Source: CAVVGZ01 sp963841845
GTDB taxonomy: Bacteria > Chloroflexota > Anaerolineae > Anaerolineales > Anaerolineaceae
Assembly: GCA_963841845.1 (NCBI GenBank)
Contig: CAWJEG010000012.1
Span: forward strand, 62,001 to 126,000
Length of the DNA stretch: 64,000 nt
Direction: 5' to 3'
A program made the position numbers and the translations under genes. Every line of letters starts with the position of its first letter. The first letter of the stretch is position 1. The notes beneath the pieces were generated by a model, which had not been told where the DNA came from, searched no databases, and worked only from the letters and a program-made list of their open reading frames with translations. Of the stretch, positions 8,077 through 16,127 are shown one piece after another.

Positions 8077-10304
8077 TGTTTGTGCCTCGCAAATCACAGG
8101 AAAGAATATTATCCTACCGCAAAGGCAGGATGGGGATAACTGCCGTTCCAGGAAGCGGAAAGACATTTACACTTTCCATGCTGGCTGCTACGCTTATCTC
8201 CAATGGTTGCCTGGAGGATGACCAGGAAATTCTCATTGTTACTCTGGCGAATTCGGCAGTCAAAAATTTTTCCGTGCGGATCGAAAAATTTATTTCCCAG
8301 ATGGGATTACTCCCGGGATTAAACTACCGGGTGCGTACGCTGCATGGTCTGGCACATGATATTGTCAGGGAAAGACCATCCCTGGTGGGGTTGAGCGATC
8401 AGTTTCAAATTGCTGATGAGCATGACACCCGCCAGATACTTGAATCTGCATGCCAATTCTGGATGCGGTCTAATACAGAAGTCATGCGCTCCTACTCCAA
8501 AGACGAAGCTGATCCATTCAAAGATCCCAAAACAATTAAAAGTTGGCAGGGGTTGATTTTTGATACCTCCCTGGCTTTCATCCGGCAGGCAAAAGATTTC
8601 CAGGTATCTCCGGCAGTTATCCAGAAAGAGATATCCCGGCTTCCTGATCCAAGTCCGTTGCTTAAAATGGGTTTGGAAATCTATTCTACTTATCAAGAGT
8701 CGTTAAATTATCGGGGTTCCGTGGATTTTGATGATCTAATCCGCTTTGCCCTGCAAGCATTACAGACAGATGCTGGACTACTTGAAAGACTGCAAAATCG
8801 CTGGCCTTACATTTTAGAGGATGAAGCACAAGACAGCAGTCTACTCCAGGAAAAAATCCTGCGAACTCTGGCGGGGGAGAATGGCAGTTGGGTGCGGGTG
8901 GGTGATCCCAACCAGGCGATTTATGAATCATTCACCACAGCCAACCCGAAGTTTTTGCAGGATTTTCGCCTGGAAACAGGTGTCATCGCGGAATCACTCG
9001 AAGAATCAAGCCGATCAACCCGCTCCATCATGAATTTGGCGAACGACCTGGTTACCTGGGTAAACACCAAACACCCTGTCCTGGAACTCCGAAGTTCTCT
9101 CATAGACCAAAAAATATCACCTGCCGCCCATGATGATCCCAACCCAAATCCGGAGGATAATCCTGGAGGAATTATTCTTGTGCCAAATCCTTTTACATCA
9201 AATGATGAATTAAGTACAATCGTCCGCTCGCTGACAAAATGGCTTCCAGACCATCCAAATGAGACAGTAGCCGTTTTATCCCTGAGTAATGAGCGCGGTG
9301 CTAAACTTGTTGAACTTTTGAAGGAGAAAAATCTGGATTACGTTGAGCTGCTTCAAAGCAGCCAGCCAACCAGGAAGACAGCAGATTTGCTCAGGCAGAT
9401 ATTATCCATCCTTGCCGAACCGGCTTCATTTACTAAAATGGCAGACACTTATCGTTTCATTCGCCAGTATGTTGAAAATTCTGAGATGGATAAAAATATT
9501 CTTCTAAAAACCGAAAGGATTATCAAGGGTTTTAAAAAGGCCGAAGAATTTTTATACCAGCCAGATCAACAAGAATGGCCAACCAGCAAGATTGAGGATA
9601 TTCAGATAATCTCAGAATTAACCTGGTTCAGGGAATTAATTGTCCGCTGGCACCAGGCGGTTCTCCTTCCTATTGATCAGATAATCCTGACAATTTCCCT
9701 TGATATTTTTCAGGAACCTGCAGACCTTGCCCTTGGACATAAGCTAGCACTTTACCTTGAGAATATTGCCCGGTCAAATCCGCACTTTATGCTGCCTCAG
9801 TTTATGGACGAATTGGATACCATTGCTAAAAACCATCGAAAGTTTTCTGGTTTTTATGAGGAAGACATTGATTTTAATCCAGACCAACATAAGGGTAAAG
9901 TGATCGTTGCAACCTATCACAAAGCCAAAGGATTAGAATGGGATAGGGTTTACCTGACTTCGCTGAATAATTATGATTTCCCATCAGCCATGGATTACGA
10001 TGGATTTTTCAGTGAAAAATGGTTTGTCCGGGATCATTTAAATTTGCCGGCAGAATGCATCGCTGATCTGCGGTCTTTGCTCTCTGAGGATAACAAAACC
10101 AGCCGGCAGGAGGGATCGGCTAGTTTAAAAGCAAGATTGGATGTTGCCGCTGAGAGGCTGCGGCTCTTTTATGTTGGCATAACCCGCGCTAAAAAAGAAC
10201 TGATTATTACCTGGAACACCGGGAAATCGGGGGCGCGTAAGGCACTTCCTTTTGAAGCACTTCTTGATGAATTGGAGAAACCCGCCCATGAACACCCCGG
10301 ATAA
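8076..10304 (+). CDS. UvrD/PcrA-type ATP-dependent DNA helicase
   Basis: Superfamily 1A helicase of 742 residues. Motif I is AVPGSGKT (about residue 23), motif II is EDEAQDSS, motif III is VGDPNQAIYESF, the region around motif V is YHKAKGLEWDRVYL, and motif VI is VGITRAKKEL. All core motifs are present, so the enzyme should be active. The C-terminus lacks a nuclease domain. The nuclease is a separate gene directly downstream, which overlaps by 17 bases; upstream it overlaps the AddB-like gene by one base. The arrangement suggests a split RecBCD/AddAB-like end-resection machine with helicase and nuclease on different polypeptides. It could alternatively act alone as UvrD/PcrA. Confidence 0.9.
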   Translation: MFVPRKSQERILSYRKGRMGITAVPGSGKTFTLSMLAATLISNGCLEDDQEILIVTLANSAVKNFSVRIEKFISQMGLLPGLNYRVRTLHGLAHDIVRERPSLVGLSDQFQIADEHDTRQILESACQFWMRSNTEVMRSYSKDEADPFKDPKTIKSWQGLIFDTSLAFIRQAKDFQVSPAVIQKEISRLPDPSPLLKMGLEIYSTYQESLNYRGSVDFDDLIRFALQALQTDAGLLERLQNRWPYILEDEAQDSSLLQEKILRTLAGENGSWVRVGDPNQAIYESFTTANPKFLQDFRLETGVIAESLEESSRSTRSIMNLANDLVTWVNTKHPVLELRSSLIDQKISPAAHDDPNPNPEDNPGGIILVPNPFTSNDELSTIVRSLTKWLPDHPNETVAVLSLSNERGAKLVELLKEKNLDYVELLQSSQPTRKTADLLRQILSILAEPASFTKMADTYRFIRQYVENSEMDKNILLKTERIIKGFKKAEEFLYQPDQQEWPTSKIEDIQIISELTWFRELIVRWHQAVLLPIDQIILTISLDIFQEPADLALGHKLALYLENIARSNPHFMLPQFMDELDTIAKNHRKFSGFYEEDIDFNPDQHKGKVIVATYHKAKGLEWDRVYLTSLNNYDFPSAMDYDGFFSEKWFVRDHLNLPAECIADLRSLLSEDNKTSRQEGSASLKARLDVAAERLRLFYVGITRAKKELIITWNTGKSGARKALPFEALLDELEKPAHEHPG

Positions 10305-11121
10305 TTTTAAGTTTAGCGCCTCTAACCTCAAGGATTATCTGGACTGTCCGCGTAGGTTTGAATTACGATATCTTATGTTTCTGGAATGGCCAGCCATCCA
10401 GAGCGAACCTGTCCTGGAGCGAGAAGGCTTTATCGAGGATGGGAAAACCTTCCATCGCATAATTTATCAGCATTTCTGTGGAATACCCGCTGAGAAATTA
10501 ACCCCATTTATAAAGGGTAATAACCTTTCAAAATGGTGGCGTAGTTTTACAATCCACCAACCTCATCTTCTGGTTGATGGAAAGCGAATGCCTGAATTCA
10601 AGGTCATTGTGCCATTTGAAGGATTCATTCTGACTGGGCAATTTGATCTATTGATCCGGACCCCTGAAAATCGGATGGTCATCTATGACTGGAAAACAAC
10701 TTCAGGTAAACCAAACTTGCCTGCAATGCGAAGAAGAATCCAAAGCCGCCTGTACCCATTACTTATTTCCATCATCGGTCAAGAAACTCTGAGCATGTAT
10801 TCCTGCACACCGGATGATATTGAAATGGTTTACTGGTTTCCAGACTCACCAGAAAACCCAATATACCTAAATTATTCAAATTATCAATTTCAGGAAGATA
10901 CGTCATTTTTCAAATCGCTCCTCAATGAAATCGCTGTTACCGAGCCTGGGCACTTTCTGATGACCCCGGAGGAGAAACGCTGTTTATACTGCCAATACCG
11001 ATCTCTGTGCAACCGCGGGGTAAGCAGCGGTGATTGGAATCAAAATGAGGAATCTTTCAATCTTGATCTGGATGCCTCCATCGAAATTGACCTGGATCTA
11101 ATACCGGAGATTGAATATTGA
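10288..11121 (+). CDS. PD-(D/E)XK nuclease with probable Fe-S cluster (RecB/AddB/Cas4-like)
   Basis: Start ATG at 10288 gives MNTPDNFKFSASNLKDYLDC. The protein of 277 residues has the RecB-nuclease pattern: an early Cys in LDCPRRFELRYL, His in GKTFHRIIYQH, Asp in GQFDLLI, and the DxK core in VIYDWKTTSG. Near the C-terminus is CLYCQYRSLC (CX2CX5C), which together with the first Cys matches the four-cysteine iron-sulfur lock of AddB and Cas4 nucleases. No CRISPR genes are nearby, so a Cas4 role is unlikely. Tight overlaps with the helicase upstream and recJ downstream place it in DNA end processing. Confidence 0.88.
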   Translation: MNTPDNFKFSASNLKDYLDCPRRFELRYLMFLEWPAIQSEPVLEREGFIEDGKTFHRIIYQHFCGIPAEKLTPFIKGNNLSKWWRSFTIHQPHLLVDGKRMPEFKVIVPFEGFILTGQFDLLIRTPENRMVIYDWKTTSGKPNLPAMRRRIQSRLYPLLISIIGQETLSMYSCTPDDIEMVYWFPDSPENPIYLNYSNYQFQEDTSFFKSLLNEIAVTEPGHFLMTPEEKRCLYCQYRSLCNRGVSSGDWNQNEESFNLDLDASIEIDLDLIPEIEY

Positions 11122-13461
11122 TCAGGAACAAGGCAACCTGGATTGAGCCCCAGGATTTAGATATTCCTGCTGAAATCCTCCAATATTCAGGTGAGAATGC
11201 ATTCCTCGCTGGAGAATTAATCCTGCGGAACATCAATTCAGCAGCTGATGCCAAGTCTTTCCTGGAACCGGCGAATTATATACCATCATCGCCTTTTGAT
11301 CTGCCGGATATGGATATAGCTGTAGAAATCCTTTTAAAAGCAATTCGCCATGGAAATCCGATTGGTGTATGGGGGGACTTTGATGTTGATGGCCAGACCA
11401 GCACATCCATCCTGGTGGAGGGGCTAGGCAAATTGGGGGCAAAAGTTGTCCATCACATCCCGGTTCGGGGTGTGGAGTCCCATGGGATTAAATATTAATG
11501 TCCTCGAACATTTTCTCGGGAAAAACGTTGACCTTTTACTGTCCTGCGATACAGGTATAACCTCCCACCAGGCGGTGGATTTTGCTAAATCCCGCGGAGT
11601 TAAGGTTATCATTACTGACCATCATACCCTTCCTGAAGTTTTACCCCGATCCGATGCCAATATTAATCCTCGCCGTCTATCAGAAACCCATCCCCTGGCT
11701 GGTTTATGTGGGGTTGGTACTGCCTATAAGTTGATTGAAGCATTGTACCAATCAACACACCGGGAATCTGAACTCAACCAGTTCCTCGACCTTGTTGCGA
11801 TTGGAACTATTGCCGACCTGGCAGATTTACGGGGAGAAAACCGGTACCTTGTTCAAAAGGGATTAAACGAACTGCGATCGTCAAAACGCCTTGCATTAAG
11901 AGCTTTAATGGAAGTTGCCAATATCATGATGGATTCCATTTCAGAGGAACAAATCAGCTTCGCTCTTGCGCCCCGGTTAAATTCCATCGGAAGGCTGGGA
12001 GATGCCAATCCCATTGTGAATTTTTTCAGTTCACATGATCTCCAGGAAATCCGTGTGATGGCATCCCATCTTGAGGGTCTGAATATTCACCGTCGGTTGA
12101 TCGTAGACCAGGTGATCCACTCTGCGCTCGAGCAAATTGAAAATCACCCCGAACTCGTTAAGGGACCCGTTCTGATTTTAGAAAACCGGAATTGGCCTGG
12201 TGGAATCATCGGAATTGCTGCCAGCCGCCTGGTGGAGTTATATCACCTTCCAACGATTTTGCTGACCATAAGTAATGATGGTTTGGCAAGGGGATCTGCA
12301 CGGTCCATTGAAGGAATAAATATTACCCGGGCAATCGGAGAACAGGCTGCCATTTTAGATTCGTTTGGAGGTCATCCTATGGCTGCCGGGTTGTCCCTTA
12401 AAGCTGAATATATCCCGGATTTTCGAAGGGGTCTTGGGACAAGCATTATAAAGATGACGACAGGAATGGATCTCACACCGCAGCTGCAAATTCACTCTTA
12501 TCTCGAACTCTCCGATGTATCTTCAAATGTATTAGAAGCGCTCGAACTTATGGCACCTTACGGCCCGGGTAATACCCTACCAGTGCTGGTAAGCAAGGAT
12601 TTAATCATTCAGAAAAGTATGGCAGTTGGAAAAAATGAAGATCATACACAATTAATCCTGGAAGACAATAAAGGTGGGCAGCATAAGGTGATCTGGTGGC
12701 AAAGCTCGGCGCTTCCCTTTCCAGATGGACATTTTGACCTTGCTTACTCTGTCCGTAAATCCAATTACCGTGGCAAGCAGGAAATTCAGATCCAATGGTT
12801 GGATTTTCGCCAGAATGAACCTGCCAGTTCGACTCTGACAACCAGCAGACCAGAGGTACAGATAATTGATTTCCGCAGCAGCAGTTCCCAGGAAGAAACC
12901 ATCCAATCTTTGGTGAGGGAATTGGATCCCTTAATATGGGCCGAAGGGATAGCCCAATTTCAATTCCAATGTGTAAACAGGCTTTTTCTAAAACCAACCA
13001 ACAACCTGGTAATAGCATCCATCCCGCCTTCGATACAGGTATTAAAGGAGATATTGACCATTACCAGACCGAAGAATATTTATTTGTTTAAATTCGCTTC
13101 TGAAAATGATCAAATAACAATATTTCTACAGCAGTTATCTGGGTTAGTGTTATACACAATCAATCATCGCGGCGGCTGGTTATTTTATAAAGAACTTGCC
13201 GCTAAATTATGCCATACCGAGAATTCTGTACAGGCAGGAATCAAATGGCTAATTGCAAATGGCACCATACAGGTAAAAGATCTCATGGGGGAAACAATAC
13301 GCATTGATCGGGGTGGGACCAAGGATGATAATGCTCTCCCGTCCATCACAAAGAAATTGAATGACCTTCTGGATGAAACACGGGCATATCGCAGATACAC
13401 CCTGACTGCAAACGAGAACACTCTGGGCGGGCACCATGGATGGCCAGGAAACCCAGATTAA
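11118..13461 (+). CDS. recJ: Single-stranded-DNA exonuclease RecJ, long C-terminal extension (one apparent +1 frameshift)
   Basis: DHH-family 5'-3' ssDNA exonuclease used in recombination and mismatch repair. The start is TTG at 11118, overlapping the TGA of the nuclease gene. The first frame holds motif I DFDVDGQTSTS (Asp87 onwards), then ends at 11498. The second frame holds SCDTGITS, the DHH motif ITDHH, NPRR, and the DHHA1 motif FGGHPMAAGL. Skipping one base near 11490-11492 restores HGININVLEHF and gives 780 residues, longer than most RecJ proteins (about 560-600). The extra C-terminal 200-250 residues include a helical, winged-helix-like stretch (GWLFYKELAAKLCHTENSV), seen in some long RecJ proteins. 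This is the last gene of the repair cluster. Confidence 0.9.
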
Positions 13462-13583
13462 AACAGGTAAACAAGGGAGCGCTTAATCAATAACGAACCA
13501 AATATGGTTACAATATGCAGGTTCGCCATTGTAATATCCAATAATTGTGATAAACTTACCTCCGTTAAAGCAACATCCTAATA

Positions 13584-13634
13584 GTTGTTGCCTTTCCGTT
13601 CCCGCATCACTTACGGTGAAGGGCGCGAGCAAAC
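13584..13634 (+). promoter_or_regulatory. Candidate ribosomal-protein leader hairpin before rpsF (S6:S18 type)
   Basis: A stem with paired segments CCTT (13591-13594)/AAGG (13619-13622) and CCGT (13596-13599)/ACGG (13613-13616), one or two unpaired bases between them, and a 13-base loop lies just upstream of the rpsF ribosome binding site. Leaders bound by the S6:S18 complex are known before rpsF and contain a CCG element in such a bulged stem. The match is by eye only. Confidence 0.4.
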
Positions 13635-13656
13635 CCATGGAAAGGAGGAATCCAAA

Positions 13657-13941
13657 ATGAATCAGTATGAGGTTACTTTTATCGTCCAGCCAGACCTGGA
13701 AGAAAATGGTCTGGAAGAACTATTGGACAAAGTCCAAGGCTGGATAACCAATTCTGGCGGAAAAATTGAAAAAGTTGAACGCTGGGGAAAACGAAAACTT
13801 GCCTATTCAATTCGCAAGCATAAGGAAGGGACATATTTCTTGCTTCACGCCGAAATGGACCCATCATTTACCCACGAATTGGAAAGAAATATGCAAATAC
13901 TCGAACCAATTATTCGTTACATGGTAATTAAGAAGGATTAG
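13657..13941 (+). CDS. rpsF: 30S ribosomal protein S6
   Basis: S6 of the small subunit platform, partner of S18. The 94-residue product begins MNQYEVTFIVQPDLEENGLE and carries WGKRKLAYSIRKHKEGTYF, the usual S6 core. The start at 13657 follows the strong Shine-Dalgarno AAAGGAGG at ideal spacing; the upstream in-frame extension is rejected. It is followed by ssb and rpsR, the common bacterial rpsF-ssb-rpsR order, and is preceded by a leader with a possible autoregulatory hairpin. Confidence 0.97.
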   Translation: MNQYEVTFIVQPDLEENGLEELLDKVQGWITNSGGKIEKVERWGKRKLAYSIRKHKEGTYFLLHAEMDPSFTHELERNMQILEPIIRYMVIKKD

Positions 13942-13970
13942 AACCTGATCGGATGTATCAGGAGGATCAA

Positions 13971-14381
13971 ATGACCAGGGGATTAAATAAAGTAATGATT
14001 ATCGGCCATCTGGCTCGCGATCCGGAAATGAGACATACCCCCTCCGGAAAATCTGTAACCACATTTTCTGTGGGAACCAACCGGACCTGGAACACCTCAG
14101 ATGGAGAAAAACACACCGAAACAGAGTGGTTCAATATTGTTACTTGGGGTAATTTAGCCGAGATTTGTAGCCAACATTTATCCAAAGGTCAGCAGGTCTA
14201 TATTGAAGGACGATTACAAACCCGTAAATGGGAAGATACAGAAGGGACAAAACATACAACTGCCGAAATTGTTGCTTATGAAATGATGATGCTGGGTAAC
14301 CGACGTGAAAATATCCAGCATGCAGATGACGGATTTTCATTTGGCACCAATGATTTCGAGATGGATGATTCTGTCTTATAA
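13971..14381 (+). CDS. ssb: Single-stranded DNA-binding protein
   Basis: OB-fold SSB, which coats ssDNA in replication and repair. The sequence begins MTRGLNKVMIIGHLARDPEM and has the typical TEWFNIVTWGNLAEI and VYIEGRLQTRKWED strands. The start at 13971 follows CAGGAGGA with normal spacing. At 136 residues it has a full OB domain and a shortened linker. The acidic tail ends MDDSVL rather than the usual DDIPF, so the hydrophobic Pro-Phe partner-docking end is missing or altered. It lies between rpsF and rpsR. Confidence 0.96.
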   Translation: MTRGLNKVMIIGHLARDPEMRHTPSGKSVTTFSVGTNRTWNTSDGEKHTETEWFNIVTWGNLAEICSQHLSKGQQVYIEGRLQTRKWEDTEGTKHTTAEIVAYEMMMLGNRRENIQHADDGFSFGTNDFEMDDSVL

Positions 14382-14392
14382 GGAGTTATAAA

Positions 14393-14671
14393 ATGAGTGA
14401 TCAAAATGATTCAAGAACACCCGGGTATGATCGGAGACGATTTTTCAACCGCCCGAAAGTATGCTTGTTCTGTTCAGACAAATCTGTTCAAATTGATTAT
14501 AAAAATGTCGATTTATTGCGCCGTTTCCTGACAGAGGACGGAAAAATCAGACCAAGAAGGCAAACCGGAACTTGTGCCAGGCATCAAAGAGGGCTTGCCG
14601 AGGCTGTAAAAAGAGCCCGCCAAATAGCCCTCGTTCCATTTGTTGCACCTCCAATGGAGGAATCCATTTAA
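14393..14671 (+). CDS. rpsR: 30S ribosomal protein S18 (zinc-type)
   Basis: S18 binds S6 on the 30S platform. The 92-residue product carries the core IDYKNVDLLRRFLTEDGKI and TGTCARHQRGLAEAVKRAR. Cys24 and Cys27 (CLFC), with the later Cys and His in TCARH, form a possible zinc site, as in C+ paralogues of S18. The start has a preceding AAGGAG. It is the last gene of the rpsF-ssb-rpsR unit, 11 bases behind ssb. Confidence 0.97.
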   Translation: MSDQNDSRTPGYDRRRFFNRPKVCLFCSDKSVQIDYKNVDLLRRFLTEDGKIRPRRQTGTCARHQRGLAEAVKRARQIALVPFVAPPMEESI

Positions 14672-14726
14672 GCAGGTTCAATTCATGGATTGGGTATTTC
14701 AGCCTATCTAAAATATAAGGAAGACT

Positions 14727-16070
14727 ATGCCAAACGAACCAGGAGCAAAATCGCTCACCAGAAAACACCAGGCCAGAGCCAAAACCGAAAGAACCCAGAG
14801 GAAATTTATTGTTTGGGGTGCGGCTGCTGTTTTTATTCTGGTTATCCTCACAATTGGCTACGGACTATTGGATCAATATGTATTAAAAGATCTTAAACCA
14901 GTCGCAACCGTGAATGGTGAGCAGATTTCGGTAAGGGAGTTTCAAAATCGGGTGAGATATACCCGTTGGCAACTTGTCCAGCAATACATAAGCAACTTTG
15001 AAATTTATCAAATGTTGGAAAGCAGCAGCCCGGGGGTAGGCACATCTTTTGCCAGCAATCTCCAACAGATCCTGGAACAGCTCAGTGCTGCAAATACTAC
15101 CGTTCTGGGTGAATCTGTACTGGACCAGATGATTGAAACCAAACTAATTTCCCAGAAAGCGAGTGAAATAGGGGTCACGGTCAGCGACGAGGAGGTGGAT
15201 TCTGCATTAAAGGAAGCCTTCGGCTATTTTCCTGATGGAACCCCAACCCCTGAACCTGTACCAACCGAGGAAATTATTCGAACTTCCACCTTATCTCCGG
15301 AACAGTTGGCTTTAATTAAATTCACTGCAACCCCCACAACTGGTCCGACTGTCACCACCATTCCCACCTCCATACCAACCGTAACCATAATAGACGCATC
15401 ACCAACCAATGTCCCGACCGGTGTTTTACAAACCTCGACCCCCATCCCTTCAGCCACTCCATATACCCTTGAAGGCTATCAGATTGCATTAAAGGATTAT
15501 CTTTCAACCCTGAATAGTGAAATTAATTTCTCGGAGGAAGAGCTCAGAAGTATTGTTGTGAATTCATTATTAGCGCAAAAGGTAATGGATACGGTTACAA
15601 GTGACCTTCAACCGGCTGAAGAACAGGTTTGGGCGCGGCATATCCTTTTGGAAGATGAAACTGTAGCGAAGGTAATGGTCGAACAATTGAAAAACGGGGA
15701 AGATTGGTACAAACTTGCTGCAGAAAGCTCATTAGATACAAGCAACAAGGATATTGGGGGAGATCTTGGATGGTTTGGCAAAGGCAGTATGGTTGCCCCA
15801 TTTGAGGAAGCTGCATTTGCATTAGAAATTGGCCAGATAAGCGAACCAATAAAAACAGATTTTGGATGGCATATCATCCAGCTGCTTGGAAAAGAAGAAA
15901 GACCCATTAATCAAACACAATTGGATAATTTGAAATATACAAAATTTACTGAATGGCTTCAGGCTCAAAAAGATCAAAGTACCATCGAGAAAAATGATAT
16001 CTGGTTAGGCAATGTTCCAGGTGAACCAAATATTCCCCCAGAATTAATTGTGTCTATTCCCACTCAGTAA
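14727..16070 (+). CDS. Membrane-anchored PpiC-type peptidyl-prolyl isomerase (SurA/PrsA-like foldase)
   Basis: Extracytoplasmic folding factor of 447 residues. A basic N-terminus is followed by one membrane helix (FIVWGAAAVFILVILTIGYG) and a SurA-N-like domain starting VATVNGEQISVREFQNR. Residues of about 165-245 are interrupted by Thr/Pro-rich runs. The parvulin domain comes near the end: WARHILLEDETVAKVM, then GGDLGWFGKGSMVAPFEEA and FGWHIIQLLGKEE, with the usual parvulin pattern. No lipobox is seen, so it is anchored by an uncleaved helix. It follows rpsR by 55 bases, ends before a terminator, and has no obvious substrate gene beside it. Confidence 0.88.
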   Translation: MPNEPGAKSLTRKHQARAKTERTQRKFIVWGAAAVFILVILTIGYGLLDQYVLKDLKPVATVNGEQISVREFQNRVRYTRWQLVQQYISNFEIYQMLESSSPGVGTSFASNLQQILEQLSAANTTVLGESVLDQMIETKLISQKASEIGVTVSDEEVDSALKEAFGYFPDGTPTPEPVPTEEIIRTSTLSPEQLALIKFTATPTTGPTVTTIPTSIPTVTIIDASPTNVPTGVLQTSTPIPSATPYTLEGYQIALKDYLSTLNSEINFSEEELRSIVVNSLLAQKVMDTVTSDLQPAEEQVWARHILLEDETVAKVMVEQLKNGEDWYKLAAESSLDTSNKDIGGDLGWFGKGSMVAPFEEAAFALEIGQISEPIKTDFGWHIIQLLGKEERPINQTQLDNLKYTKFTEWLQAQKDQSTIEKNDIWLGNVPGEPNIPPELIVSIPTQ

Positions 16071-16090
16071 GTACCAACGAGTTTTCCAGA

Positions 16091-16126
16091 AAAAGCGTGG
16101 CCAGATGATTGAAGCCACGCTTTTTT
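16091..16126. terminator. Bidirectional intrinsic terminator between the PpiC gene and smc
   Basis: An 11-base stem AAAAGCGTGGC (16091-16101) pairs with GCCACGCTTTT (16114-16124) around a 12-base loop, and TTTTTT follows on the plus strand. The A-run on the other side supplies a U-tract for the converging smc transcript. Confidence 0.9.
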
Positions 16127-16127
16127 C

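Noticed and set aside
10288..11121. Cas4 and a CRISPR system
   Set aside because: The nuclease has the Cas4-like Cys pattern, but there are no repeats and no cas genes; the repair neighbours fit better.
14393..14671. Duplicate or laterally acquired S18
   Set aside because: The zinc-type motif is an ordinary S18 variant and the gene is in the normal rpsF-ssb-rpsR order.
15224..15457. Val/Gly-rich minus-strand ORF
   Set aside because: Complement of the Thr/Pro codons of the foldase linker; low complexity only.
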